From positions 119,558-183,557 of the forward strand of contig NZ_JAIVFS010000001.1 in NCBI RefSeq assembly GCF_020829645.1: 64,000 bases of DNA, in the 5' to 3' direction. Made by a program: the position numbers and the translations under genes. The stretch comes from Nostoc mirabile CHAB5784 (GTDB lineage: Bacteria; Cyanobacteriota; Cyanobacteriia; Cyanobacteriales; Nostocaceae). This document shows positions 44,827 to 53,356 of this stretch, in pieces; position 1 is the first letter of the stretch, and every line of letters begins with the position of its first letter. Under the pieces are notes generated by a model, which made no database searches, was not told the origin of the DNA, and saw nothing but the letters and a program-made list of their open reading frames with translations.

Positions 44827-46071
44827 TCATGCGGCAATTCCCTCCTTAGCGGCTTTTGTTGTTTGGTTAGCGGTGTCTGCGGTGAGTTCGCCAGTGAATG
44901 CTTTTTGCAGGATGGATTGTTTGAGTTCGTTGAGTACGGCGATTTTTTGGCGGTAGATGGCTTCGAGACGTTGGGTTTCTTCCCTCATAGATGCTAACTG
45001 TCGAACGACTCTTTGCTGTTCCTGTAATTCTGGTACTGCAATAACAATATCTTTTATTTTTTGAAGGCTAAGGTTTTTCTGACGAACCCCTCTTCTGAGA
45101 CTCAAAATTTCAGGTTTCAAAAAGTTAATGGCATGAAGGATAAAAATCAGGTCAATTTTATCATTCGGTTTTACTCCTGCTATTGCTTGGTTAAAAGCCG
45201 CTTTACGATCCAGAATCGACATTTTCAAAGCTGCTGTATCATACATTCCAATCAATAAAGAACCTTTGGGAAATAATTTAGCATTTGAATTTTCTAGACC
45301 TTTATCTGTAATATTTCTTTCAGGTGCAGTGGTGTATAGATCATTTAACTCACCTGATGAATACCATGCTATTTGCCCACCCCAATATTCAGGTTTTGAT
45401 CGCAAAGGTGTTCCACCACTTTGGACTTCGGAAAGATTGCCTAACCTCGCCTCTACCCAGCCATTGCCTTTCTGGGTGAAGATGGCATTTAGATAGCTTT
45501 CAAATAGTTCGCGGGAGTTGGCGAGGTTTTTTTCGGTGTTTGCGATCGCTCTATCAATCCCCTCAAACGTCTCATCCAAAATTGCCACAATCCGCTTTTG
45601 TTCAGATAGAAGTGGAATTTGAACGAATAATGCTGATAGTTTTGAAGCATTAAATCCCCCTTGGGCGCTCCCAGATATTCCAGAAGATATATTATTCCAA
45701 TATTCGCTTGTTTGGAAATATTTAGATATGAATTGAGGCAAAACAGTTGGGTCTTGTATTCTCAGTCGAATTAAGTAAGATGCAGCTACAGCTTCTGGTG
45801 GATCACAAACTAAATAGCTTTTACCAGTTGTTGCGCCAGTTCTTGCAAAAACAATATCTTGATCAATCAGTTTATATTTCTGTAAATCATCTTCATTAAT
45901 TTGACAATATGGCACACTAGACCAGTTCACCATATCATTTTGAATATCGGTAATTCTGAGAAACTTTAAACCGATATTTTCGACAGAAGCTTTTGCTGTA
46001 TATCCATAACTGATAACAGCAATATCACCTAACTGCAATTTCCTCCATTCTTTCATTATTTCGCTGTCCAC
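44827..46071 (-). CDS. hsdS: Type I restriction enzyme specificity subunit S (HsdS)
   Basis: 414-residue subunit that chooses the bipartite DNA target. It contains two target-recognition domains, each followed by a conserved helical spacer: the first ends IPLLSEQKRIVAILDETFEG and the second ELQEQQRVVRQLASMREETQ. The second domain opens ARLGNLSEVQSGGTPLRSKP. Start may be M1 at 46071 or M6 at 46056. The target sequence cannot be predicted. It lies between two toxin-antitoxin units, with hsdM 1.4 kb upstream. Confidence 0.93.
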   Translation of the reverse strand: MDSEIMKEWRKLQLGDIAVISYGYTAKASVENIGLKFLRITDIQNDMVNWSSVPYCQINEDDLQKYKLIDQDIVFARTGATTGKSYLVCDPPEAVAASYLIRLRIQDPTVLPQFISKYFQTSEYWNNISSGISGSAQGGFNASKLSALFVQIPLLSEQKRIVAILDETFEGIDRAIANTEKNLANSRELFESYLNAIFTQKGNGWVEARLGNLSEVQSGGTPLRSKPEYWGGQIAWYSSGELNDLYTTAPERNITDKGLENSNAKLFPKGSLLIGMYDTAALKMSILDRKAAFNQAIAGVKPNDKIDLIFILHAINFLKPEILSLRRGVRQKNLSLQKIKDIVIAVPELQEQQRVVRQLASMREETQRLEAIYRQKIAVLNELKQSILQKAFTGELTADTANQTTKAAKEGIAA

Positions 46072-46146
46072 TTTTCACTGTTCACTGTCAACTGCATAAT
46101 TACCGCTAAAATCTCTGCACTCTCCACATTCAAAGCCATTATATTT

Positions 46147-46386
46147 CTACAGTTGTTCATAAGCAGCAATAAAATCATCCCGTGAAATACCAGATTGAGT
46201 GCAGATACTTCTGAGAGTAGAACCTTTAATAAGTTTATGATTTGGCAAAGTTAAAGGAGTAGTTGTGCCATCAGGATTTTGTCTAATCATAGAAATATGC
46301 TCTTTTTCTCTAACTATTGAAAATCCAAAACCCTCAAGCACCTTAATTACTTTTGATTTAGGGGCATCAACAGGAAACTTTGCCAT
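46147..46386 (-). CDS. hicA: HicA-type mRNA interferase toxin
   Basis: 79-residue HicA-family protein with a double-stranded-RNA-binding-like fold. The catalytic His sits in TLPNHKLIKGSTLRSI; the N-terminal segment SKVIKVLEGFGFSIVREKEH is typical. HicA cuts mRNA and tmRNA until held by HicB. The antitoxin gene is directly upstream and shares one base with this start, so the order is antitoxin first. Located between hsdM and hsdS. Confidence 0.9.
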   Translation of the reverse strand: MAKFPVDAPKSKVIKVLEGFGFSIVREKEHISMIRQNPDGTTTPLTLPNHKLIKGSTLRSICTQSGISRDDFIAAYEQL

Positions 46387-46604
46387 TATAGATTTGCCTC
46401 TGCCACAAAAGCTTCGAGTATCGAGGATTCAGATTCTAATACGGATTCTCCAAAAGTTTCGACATGAAATAAAATAGCCGATCGCACATCATTTAAAGCT
46501 TCTTCATAGGTGTCGCCCTCACCAACTACAACCCCTTGAATACCTAAAGGATAGGCAACATAACCATCAGGGTGCTTTTCCACAATGATTTTGATATTTT
46601 TCAT
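46386..46604 (-). CDS. hicB: HicB-type antitoxin
   Basis: 72-residue HicB-like protein. The degraded RNase H-like fold is seen in IIVEKHPDGYVAYPLGIQGV, VVGEGDTYEEALNDVRSAI. This short form lacks a DNA-binding C-terminal domain, so autoregulation may be weak or use another factor. It is followed by hicA with one base of overlap. The pair is intact. Confidence 0.88.
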   Translation of the reverse strand: MKNIKIIVEKHPDGYVAYPLGIQGVVVGEGDTYEEALNDVRSAILFHVETFGESVLESESSILEAFVAEANL

Positions 46605-46715
46605 ATTTATTTTTCCTAAATTAATTTGATATCCAAAAGAAAACTAACATAGTCTGTCAATTGTCAACTGCTCACTGTCAACCGCATACAATCTCTTATT
46701 ATTAGACTTCACAAA

Positions 46716-46970
46716 TTAATAAGCATCTTTACGATGAATACTACTCAAGATTAGAACGAGCATTTCTTGGTCTTGAATTTCATAAATAACCCGATAATTT
46801 CCCACTCTAATTCGATACATATTTTCATATCCATTGAGCTTTTTTACTCCACTAGGTCGGGGAACATCAGCCAGGAGTCGAATATCCTTCAGTAGACGTT
46901 CTCGCTGTTTTTCAGGAAGATCATCTAGTTGTTTTTGGACAGGTTTAGGAATAATAACTCTATAGCTCAT
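46716..46970 (-). CDS. RelE-family toxin
   Basis: 84-residue RelE-type protein: MSYRVIIPKPVQKQLDDLPE, then RPSGVKKLNGYENMYRIRVG, NYRVIYEIQDQEMLVLILSS and the C-terminal IHRKDAY. It is close to the toxin at 1935-2201, which shares the GVKKL, YRI-VGDYRVIY pattern. The start overlaps the end of the upstream antitoxin-like gene by 4 bases. One of several small toxins placed between hsdM and hsdS. Confidence 0.9.
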   Translation of the reverse strand: MSYRVIIPKPVQKQLDDLPEKQRERLLKDIRLLADVPRPSGVKKLNGYENMYRIRVGNYRVIYEIQDQEMLVLILSSIHRKDAY

Positions 46971-47176
46971 CCTAGCCTTGCCTCATATTCATCAAGAGTT
47001 AAATAATCGCCTTCTTGATAAGCAAGTTGGGAAGAAATAATATTAGCTTTTTCCTCCTCAGTTATATCCTCTTCGATATGTCGCTCTTTAATAAACAATA
47101 AAAAATCCAATAATTCAGATAGGAGAGTATCAGGAATTTGTTCAATTTCTCGAATAAGTTGTTCTTTGAGAGTCAT
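46967..47176 (-). CDS. DUF2281-like antitoxin
   Basis: 69 residues from ATG 47176 (MTLKEQLIREIEQIPDTLLS); the longer reading from 47254 overlaps the next upstream gene and looks spurious. The N-terminal helix pair LIREIEQIPDTLLSELLDFL followed by LFIKERH is the DUF2281 pattern, and the acidic C-terminus ends TLDEYEARLG. It overlaps the relE-like gene by 4 bases, the usual translational coupling. Confidence 0.82.
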   Translation of the reverse strand: MTLKEQLIREIEQIPDTLLSELLDFLLFIKERHIEEDITEEEKANIISSQLAYQEGDYLTLDEYEARLG

Positions 47177-47198
47177 GGCTTGTATGTTCGTGCAGTAT

Positions 47199-47420
47199 TT
47201 ATCGTGTGAACTGAGGCGCATTAACTGGAATCGGATTCTGTTGCATTCGTTCAACTAGCGATTTGAGAAACTCTCGCTTAGTGTCTGTATTAGAAATTGG
47301 TGGCGACACAACTTGAAGGGGCTGAATTAACAGTTCAACCTCAGTACCTTCGGGCAACTCAAACGCTGTTTGCAGGACGAATGCACCGTTATGATAAATT
47401 GCTTTTAGAGCTTGGGGCAT
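47199..47420 (-). CDS. DUF104 (AF2212-like) antitoxin family protein
   Basis: 73-residue protein: MPQALKAIYHNGAFVLQTAF then ELPEGTEVELLIQP is the DUF104 pattern of small beta-rich antitoxins. It usually precedes a PIN or other toxin gene, but here the next gene is another antitoxin-like gene 22 bp away, so it has no clear partner. It begins 61 bp after the end of hsdM. Confidence 0.8.
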   Translation of the reverse strand: MPQALKAIYHNGAFVLQTAFELPEGTEVELLIQPLQVVSPPISNTDTKREFLKSLVERMQQNPIPVNAPQFTR

Positions 47421-47481
47421 CGTGAAACTCCATGCAGGTTAATATACATTCAAGCATAAGCGATCGCTTCATTCTTAACTA

Positions 47482-49002
47482 TCAACTGCATATCATCGCC
47501 CCAATACCAGCCAAAATCTCAGCACTCTCCGCATCCAAAGCAGCAATTTCATCTAAAATTTCCTGCGGTTCTCTTAACGTCGATTCCTCAACCTTATTCG
47601 GATTCTTCACCGACAAATCGAACCTCTCCCGATCAATATCAGCAATATCCACCAGCCAAGAGTTTTCTGTTTCCGCAAACCTAGCCTGTAACTCTACAAA
47701 CTCCTGCAAATCATCATCATTCAGGGAATTGGTTTTACCCATATTCCGCCCTGGATCAAGTTGGTAATACCAAATTTTCTGAGTTGCCATTCCCTGCGTT
47801 AAAGGTTTTCCCTGAGAAAATAAAGGCGTTCCCTGAACGGAGTCAAAGGGCTTTCCTTTCTCAAAAAACAGCACCACCGTTTTCACCCCCGCCCCGATAA
47901 AAGTCCCACTCGGACAATCCAAAATCGTGTGCAGATTGCAACTACTCAAAAGCTCTTGACGCAAAGCCCGCGAAGCATTATCCGAATTTGACAGGAATGT
48001 ATTTTTGATTACCACCGCCGCCCTACCACCCATCTTCAGGATTTTGATGAAATGCTGCAAAAACAGAAACGCCGTTTCCCCAGTCTTAATCGGGAAATTC
48101 TGCTGTACTTCCTTGCGTTCCTTCCCCCCAAATGGCGGATTAGCCAAAATTATATCAAAGCGATTCTTGTCCTGAATATCACTGAGATTTTCCGTCAGCG
48201 TGTTCGTGTGGATAATATTCGGCGCATCAATGCCATGTAAAATCATATTCATGATCGCAATCACATACGCCAAACTTTTCTTTTCTTTACCCGTAAATGT
48301 ATGTTTTTGAAGTATCTCTAGCTCTTTTGTCGTCAGCTTACCCCCACGTAAATAGTCGTAACTCTCGCACAAGAACCCCGCCGAACCGCAAGCCCCATCA
48401 TAAATGCGATCGCCAATCTTCGGCTTCACCACCTGAATCATCGCTCGAATCAACGGGCGCGGTGTGTAATACTCACCCCCATTGCGCCCCGCATTACCCA
48501 TATTTTTGATTTTGGCTTCATAGAGATGGGATAGCTCATGTTTCTCCTGTTGTGATCGAAACCTTAGCTCATCAATATATTCCAGCGCATCTCGCAGACT
48601 ATAGCCACTTTGAAATCTATTCTTGATTTCGCTAAAAATCTCACCGATTTTGTACTCGATCGTATCCGGGCTGGTAGCCCGCAGCTTAAATCCCTGGAGA
48701 TAGGGGAATAGCTGGCGGTTCACATAATCAATCAAATCATCCCCAATCAGCGCATGATCATGATCTACCGTGCCATCCGCCTTCTTGGGAGCCGCCCAAG
48801 CTGACCACTGATGCGCTTCATCAATGATAAATTCATAGGACTTGCCCACTAACTCCGCTTCCAGTGCCCTTTCCTGCTCCAAATCATCCAAATACTTCAG
48901 AAACAGCAACCAAGACGTTTGTTCGGTATAGTCCAACTCCGTAGTACAACCCGCCTCCTTCCAGAGAACGTCATCAATATTTTTAAAACTTTGCTCAAAC
49001 AT
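47482..49002 (-). CDS. hsdM: Type I DNA adenine methyltransferase subunit M (HsdM)
   Basis: 506-residue N6-adenine methylase. SAM motif I is IYDGACGSAGFL and the catalytic motif is DIILANPPFGG (NPPF). The N-terminal HsdM_N part includes YTEQTSWLLFLKYLDDLEQE. At residues about 383-405 the sequence KPFDSVQGTPLFSQGKPLTQ is atypical; its DNA (about 47790-47855) resembles a dispersed TTCAGGGAACGCC-type repeat kept in frame. With hsdS and hsdR it forms one enzyme; all point the same way and are probably read from a promoter upstream of 49002. Confidence 0.94.
   Translation of the reverse strand: MFEQSFKNIDDVLWKEAGCTTELDYTEQTSWLLFLKYLDDLEQERALEAELVGKSYEFIIDEAHQWSAWAAPKKADGTVDHDHALIGDDLIDYVNRQLFPYLQGFKLRATSPDTIEYKIGEIFSEIKNRFQSGYSLRDALEYIDELRFRSQQEKHELSHLYEAKIKNMGNAGRNGGEYYTPRPLIRAMIQVVKPKIGDRIYDGACGSAGFLCESYDYLRGGKLTTKELEILQKHTFTGKEKKSLAYVIAIMNMILHGIDAPNIIHTNTLTENLSDIQDKNRFDIILANPPFGGKERKEVQQNFPIKTGETAFLFLQHFIKILKMGGRAAVVIKNTFLSNSDNASRALRQELLSSCNLHTILDCPSGTFIGAGVKTVVLFFEKGKPFDSVQGTPLFSQGKPLTQGMATQKIWYYQLDPGRNMGKTNSLNDDDLQEFVELQARFAETENSWLVDIADIDRERFDLSVKNPNKVEESTLREPQEILDEIAALDAESAEILAGIGAMICS
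47790..47855 (-). repeat. In-frame repeat-like insertion in hsdM
   Basis: The segment contains two related units (GGTTTTCCCTGAGAAAA, GGCGTTCCCTGAACGGAG) and codes for an extra Gly/Pro/Gln-rich loop between the VVLFFEKG strand and the KIWYYQLD strand, which are normally joined more closely. The frame is preserved. Confidence 0.55.
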
Positions 49003-49090
49003 TTAGCTTTGCTGTGGGATTTTTACCGTCGGCAGTTACTCTAGTTAAGGAAGTTTATTAGCCTTGGTTAGCATTATGTAGAGCGGCAAA

Positions 49091-49163
49091 TGGAGAATAA
49101 CGGATTTGAACCGATGGCCTCTGCGGTGCGATCGCAGCGCTCTACCAACTGAGCTAATTCCCC
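49091..49163 (-). tRNA. tRNA-Ala (CGC anticodon)
   Basis: 73-nt reverse-strand cloverleaf: acceptor GGGGAAT/ATTCTCC with discriminator A, D arm TAGCTCAGTTGGTAGAGC, anticodon stem CTGCG/CGCAG with loop ATCGCAC (anticodon CGC), T arm with GGTTCAAATC. The anticodon stem-loop contains the GCGATCGC HIP1 octamer. The 3' CCA is not encoded. Confidence 0.93.
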
Positions 49164-49228
49164 AAAATCTGTGCTAAGTCAAGAGTAATATTACTCATTA
49201 ACTCAATACACCATCACCATAGAGTATT

Positions 49229-49957
49229 CTAACATTCAGTTACCGACGGCTGAGGCTGTTTTTGAGAATAAACCTTCTGCACGCGTTCGAGTTCCAACTC
49301 ACTGAGATAATCAACAGTCCAGTTACAGCAGCGCTGGAGCATGTGGAATGGGTAAGTATTCGCTACACCAACTACTTGCATGTGCGATCGCTTCGCCGCT
49401 TCGATACCTGCTGGAGTATCTTCAATTGCCAGACACTCGTGTGGTAGTAGATTCAATTCAGGATATTCTTTATTCAGGCGTTTTACTGCCAATAAATAAC
49501 CATCGGGTTCTGGTTTACTGGTGGTAATGTCATCACCGGCGACGATAATTTTAAAATGTTCGGCTAGTTTAGCTCGATGGAGTACCAATTCTATTTCTTG
49601 GCGAATAGCGCCACTGACTAATCCTAGTTTCAGATTCCGCGATCGCACTTGAAATATTAAATCTTTTACACCTGGATATAAAGGCAGTTTCTCGATTTTT
49701 TTTAGTTCCACCACATAGGCTTGGGCTTTGCGGTATAGCAACTGAGTTAAATAGCTTTCGTTAGCGACTCTACCACGATTAGCGAGTAGTTGCACAAAAC
49801 AAGCGCGATCGCTGCGTCCTAAAGAAGCTTGACGCTCACTTACGCGTTGGGGTTGGAGATTTTCTTCAATGAGAATCTCATCTATCAGTTGCAAGTGGAT
49901 TGGCTCATCGTTAATGATCACACCATTAAAATCAAAGAGAACTGCCTTTAAACTCAT
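49229..49957 (-). CDS. HAD-superfamily hydrolase, beta-phosphoglucomutase-like
   Basis: 242-residue HAD protein with a cap domain. Motif I is VLFDFNGVIIND: the nucleophile is D9, but the usual second Asp is Asn (N11). Motif II is LGLVSGAI (Ser), motif III has Lys in TTSKPEPDGY, and motif IV is CLAIEDTPAGIEAA. Likely a sugar-phosphate phosphatase or phosphoglucomutase relative. Loss of the general acid/base Asp would alter the chemistry or slow turnover. The first 4 bases overlap the upstream methyltransferase gene, indicating an operon. Confidence 0.85.
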   Translation of the reverse strand: MSLKAVLFDFNGVIINDEPIHLQLIDEILIEENLQPQRVSERQASLGRSDRACFVQLLANRGRVANESYLTQLLYRKAQAYVVELKKIEKLPLYPGVKDLIFQVRSRNLKLGLVSGAIRQEIELVLHRAKLAEHFKIIVAGDDITTSKPEPDGYLLAVKRLNKEYPELNLLPHECLAIEDTPAGIEAAKRSHMQVVGVANTYPFHMLQRCCNWTVDYLSELELERVQKVYSQKQPQPSVTEC

Positions 49958-50838
49958 GCCCTTATGCCAAATGCTGGAGATCCAAGTCCCTCCAAATCAT
50001 TATCTATTGATGTGGGAGTATACTGACGGACATTTTCGGTTGCTATTGGTTTAATGCCGCTAGTTACCTGATTTATCCACCATACATCGTGCGATCGCAC
50101 AGCTTCAAATCCGGCTGCACCCATATTCGCGTCCACGCTACCAGCAGCATACTCACGAATATATGGCTCCTCAAAAACATCATTAAGCCATTCTAACTGA
50201 CGCAGAGTCTTCTGATTCCCATCTAGAATTAATACTTGCCCTCCAGCTACCAGCAACCGGAAGCTTTCGCGCAGAATTGCTAGGGACACCGCATCTGGTG
50301 TTTCGTGGAATAGCAAAGAAGCTGTCACTAAGTCAAATGTTGCGTCACTCAAACCAGTTTTTTCAGCATTCCCGTGTCGCCAGACTATATCTAAACCAGC
50401 ATTTCTAGCTTTATCTTCTGCCCTTACCAGCATGTAGGGTGATAAATCCAAACCAATAACTTCCGCTTGGGGGAAAGCTTGCTTTAACATTAAAGTAGTG
50501 GAACCTGTACCGCAGCCTAAATCGAGTATGCGTCGTGGTTTTACCTTGACGGCATCAATTAAAGCCTGACGGACAATAGTTTCATTCGGCGGCACAACAT
50601 ATTGGGTAATGGGATCGTAACTAACTGCTGCACCGTAATTGAGATATCCGCCTGTAATCCCGTGAAAGTTTTGACTGCTGTAGTATGCCGGAAGTATCAC
50701 ATCATCTCGTCGATAGCGATCGCACTCTTTCTCCCAGTCAATACTATCAGCGTAACGCCGTAACCCGTCTTCATCAATCAAAAGACGCACTACAGGGGAT
50801 AAAAAACGTTCCCAGATTGTATCTTGACGCACTGCCAT
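49954..50838 (-). CDS. Class I SAM-dependent methyltransferase
   Basis: 294-residue methyltransferase. SAM motif I is RILDLGCGTGSTTLMLKQAF at about 103-122, followed by AEVIGLDLSPYMLVRAEDKA (motif II) and the post-motif FDLVTASLLFHE. The N-terminal 90 residues are a separate segment with ENFHG-like helices (YYSSQNFHGITGGYLNYGAA). The substrate is not known. It is followed by the HAD gene with a 4-base overlap, suggesting a shared pathway. Confidence 0.9.
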   Translation of the reverse strand: MAVRQDTIWERFLSPVVRLLIDEDGLRRYADSIDWEKECDRYRRDDVILPAYYSSQNFHGITGGYLNYGAAVSYDPITQYVVPPNETIVRQALIDAVKVKPRRILDLGCGTGSTTLMLKQAFPQAEVIGLDLSPYMLVRAEDKARNAGLDIVWRHGNAEKTGLSDATFDLVTASLLFHETPDAVSLAILRESFRLLVAGGQVLILDGNQKTLRQLEWLNDVFEEPYIREYAAGSVDANMGAAGFEAVRSHDVWWINQVTSGIKPIATENVRQYTPTSIDNDLEGLGSPAFGIRA

Positions 50839-51247
50839 ATTGTGTCAGAACTTTAAGAGGTTATTTAAACAGAGTAATTTTCTTTACAAATTTTAATACA
50901 TTTGGTAAATATCTGCTTCCTCTCTGTGGTATATATTGACGATTGTAATTTTGTTTGTTACATTTGTAGTATAAATAGTAGTTCTTCAGCTTCACGAAAA
51001 TTGAGCAAGCCAAATCAAAGACAATACAACATTTAAATTGCTACAACTAACTACTAGTCTGTCAAGTTTAAATTGATGGGTAAGCAAGTTAGTAGTAAGG
51101 ACTTTAGTCATTATTTTCTAAGCAATAAAGTGCTTACTACAAACCCTGGAAAAGTACTAGATAGTGGTTTATAAGTCATACAGATAATTATCAGTACAAT
51201 CTACCCAATCCAAAATCAAAAATTTAAAATCCAAAATACAAAAAATT
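50839..51247. other. AT-rich divergent intergenic region
   Basis: 409 bp between a minus-strand methyltransferase and rtcB. No gene is seen. A low-complexity AATCCAAAATCAAAAATTTA block (51209-51242) directly precedes the rtcB start codon, replacing a recognisable ribosome site; it resembles the blocks flanking the cphB-cphA spacer. Confidence 0.5.
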
Positions 51248-52429
51248 ATGCCCTACGAAAAGTTAGAAATTACCACACCAGCACCCGTATTATCTTGGGC
51301 AAATCACTCTTTGGGCCCAGAAGAAACCAAGATGGCAAAGAATGTAGCATCATTACCATTTGTGTTTAAGCATGTCGCATTAATGCCAGATGTTCACTTA
51401 GGGAAAGGTGCCTTAGTTGGTTCTGTAATTGCAACCAAAGAAGCGATTATCCCAGCTGCTGTGGGTGTGGATATTGGTTGTGGGATGAGCGCTATCAAAA
51501 CATCATTTACCGCCGAACAACTCGAAGGGAAACTAAAGAAAATCCGCCTGGATATTGAAGCAGCAATTCCTACTGGATTCAACGAAAACAAAGACGTTGA
51601 AAAATCTGTCAGCAATTGGCAACACTGGGATGATTTTAAAGACTTGCATCGCGGCGTACAAGACCTACAAAATAAAGCGATGAAACAGATGGGTTCTCTT
51701 GGTGGAGGAAACCATTTTATTGAAGTGTGCCTTGATACAGAGAATCAAGTTTGGCTGATGCTGCATTCTGGTTCGCGTAACATCGGCAATAAACTCGCCC
51801 AGTGTCATATTCACACAGCCAGGGAATTAGCAAAAATGGCAGGTAATAAATTGCCTGACCCTGATTTAGCTCACTTTGTCGCTGGTACGCCAGAATTCCA
51901 AGCATATTGGCATGATTTGCAATGGTCACAAAACTATGCACGTGTCAACCGCGATGTGATGATGGCGCGTTTTAAGCATATTGTCGAGAAGCATTTAGCA
52001 GGTGGGAAGGCAACTAAACCTTTATTGCAGGTTAATTGTCATCACAATTACGCCGAAAAAGAAGTGCATTTTGACGAGGATGTATACGTTACTCGTAAAG
52101 GTGCAGTCCGCGCCCAGACTGAAGATTATGGGATTATTCCTGGTTCGATGGGGGCAAAGTCTTTCATCGTTAAGGGTAAAGGTAATGCCCATAGTTTTTG
52201 TTCTTGTTCTCACGGTGCAGGGCGTTTGATGTCTAGAAATAAGGCAGAAAATGTCTATACACTGGATGATTTGATAGAGCAAACAAATGGTGTAGAATGC
52301 CGCAAAGATGAGGGCGTGTTAGATGAGATTCCTGGTGCTTATAAGCCGATAGAACAAGTTATGGAAAATCAAGCGGATTTGGTTGAAGTTGTAGCAACGC
52401 TTAAGCAAGTTCTTTGTGTGAAGGGATAA
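51248..52429 (+). CDS. rtcB: RtcB-family RNA-splicing ligase
   Basis: 393-residue RtcB-type GTP- and Mn-dependent ligase that joins 2',3'-cyclic phosphate and 5'-OH RNA ends in RNA repair. Seen are VALMPDVHLGKGALVGSVIA, the metal-binding AVGVDIGCGMSA (Cys), GSLGGGNHFIEVC and, near the C-terminus, the guanylylation-site segment SCSHGAGRLMSR (His). It is shorter than archaeal RtcB but normal for the bacterial short branch. No archease or RtcR regulator gene is near. The start is ATG 51248. Confidence 0.93.
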   Translation: MPYEKLEITTPAPVLSWANHSLGPEETKMAKNVASLPFVFKHVALMPDVHLGKGALVGSVIATKEAIIPAAVGVDIGCGMSAIKTSFTAEQLEGKLKKIRLDIEAAIPTGFNENKDVEKSVSNWQHWDDFKDLHRGVQDLQNKAMKQMGSLGGGNHFIEVCLDTENQVWLMLHSGSRNIGNKLAQCHIHTARELAKMAGNKLPDPDLAHFVAGTPEFQAYWHDLQWSQNYARVNRDVMMARFKHIVEKHLAGGKATKPLLQVNCHHNYAEKEVHFDEDVYVTRKGAVRAQTEDYGIIPGSMGAKSFIVKGKGNAHSFCSCSHGAGRLMSRNKAENVYTLDDLIEQTNGVECRKDEGVLDEIPGAYKPIEQVMENQADLVEVVATLKQVLCVKG

Positions 52430-52516
52430 ATTTTTAGGGTGGGTAATACCCACCTTTTTTATTTTTTTAAACGCAGAGGCACGCTGAGGCAAGCGCAGAG
52501 GTACGCCGAGGAAGAA

Positions 52517-53356
52517 ATGATTGTTTTAGTTGAGAATATCATGCAAAATAGCCAATACGAACAAGAGTATAAGAAAAAAGTAATTGATTTCTTTGATAGC
52601 AGAACTAGCTACGACAACAATTATACAATTTATCGCGCTCTCCCTCTACTAGATTTAGTTCAACTGCAAAAGGGACAAAAAGTATTGGATATGGCAACAG
52701 GCACAGGTATCATTGCCATTGCTGTTGCAAAAATTATCGGTTCTCAAGGAAAAGTAACTGGAGTAGATTTTTCTTCAGGGATGTTAAATCAAGCACAACA
52801 GAAAATTGAAGAATTAGGCTTGCAAAATATCGAACTTATTGAAGCTGATGCTGAGTATATCGACTTCAATGATGAGAGTTTCGATGTAATTCTTTGCTCT
52901 ACAGCAATAGTGTATTTCAAAGATATTCTTGCTGCTCTACGTAAATGGTATCGTTTTCTCAAACCAGGGGGAGTTATCAGTTTTTCTTGTTGTTCTGAGC
53001 AATCATGTGAAGCGCCACTCATAATCGAAATTTGTGGCAAACATAATATTTTCTTGAAAAATATCAATGAGCCAACAGGCACTTCTGAAAAGTGTCACCA
53101 TTTGCTTGCAGAAGCTGGTTTTCAAAATATTGAGGTGAAGACCCAACAACTAGGTTTCTACCGCAATCTAGAGCAAGCTAAAGAATGGAATGGAGGATGG
53201 TTTCATCCTAGAGAAAATCCCTTGTTAGAAGTTTCATCAGAGCAAATGGCAGAATTAAAAGAAGAGTATCGTCAAAAAATTGAAGCAGAAGCAACCGAAC
53301 AAGGAGCTTGGTATGAAAATCTGACTTTTTTTGTAACTGCTAGAAAGACGACGTGA
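52517..53356 (+). CDS. Class I SAM-dependent methyltransferase, UbiE-like
   Basis: 279 residues from ATG 52517. Upstream in-frame codons (from 52439) translate a dispersed repeat of the ACGCAGAGGCACGC type and are rejected; ATG 52541 is an alternative start. Motif I is VLDMATGTGIIAIAVAKIIG, followed by VTGVDFSSGMLNQAQQKIEE and FDVILCSTAIVYFKD. The arrangement is like menaquinone/ubiquinone methylases and many small-molecule methylases, so the substrate is open. A probable horizontal or accessory gene next to repeats, standing alone. Confidence 0.85.
   Translation: MIVLVENIMQNSQYEQEYKKKVIDFFDSRTSYDNNYTIYRALPLLDLVQLQKGQKVLDMATGTGIIAIAVAKIIGSQGKVTGVDFSSGMLNQAQQKIEELGLQNIELIEADAEYIDFNDESFDVILCSTAIVYFKDILAALRKWYRFLKPGGVISFSCCSEQSCEAPLIIEICGKHNIFLKNINEPTGTSEKCHHLLAEAGFQNIEVKTQQLGFYRNLEQAKEWNGGWFHPRENPLLEVSSEQMAELKEEYRQKIEAEATEQGAWYENLTFFVTARKTT

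Noticed and set aside
52439..52516. N-terminal extension of the UbiE-like methyltransferase
   Set aside because: The residues KRRGTLRQAQRYAEE are a translated dispersed repeat; the start at 52517 fits the family better.
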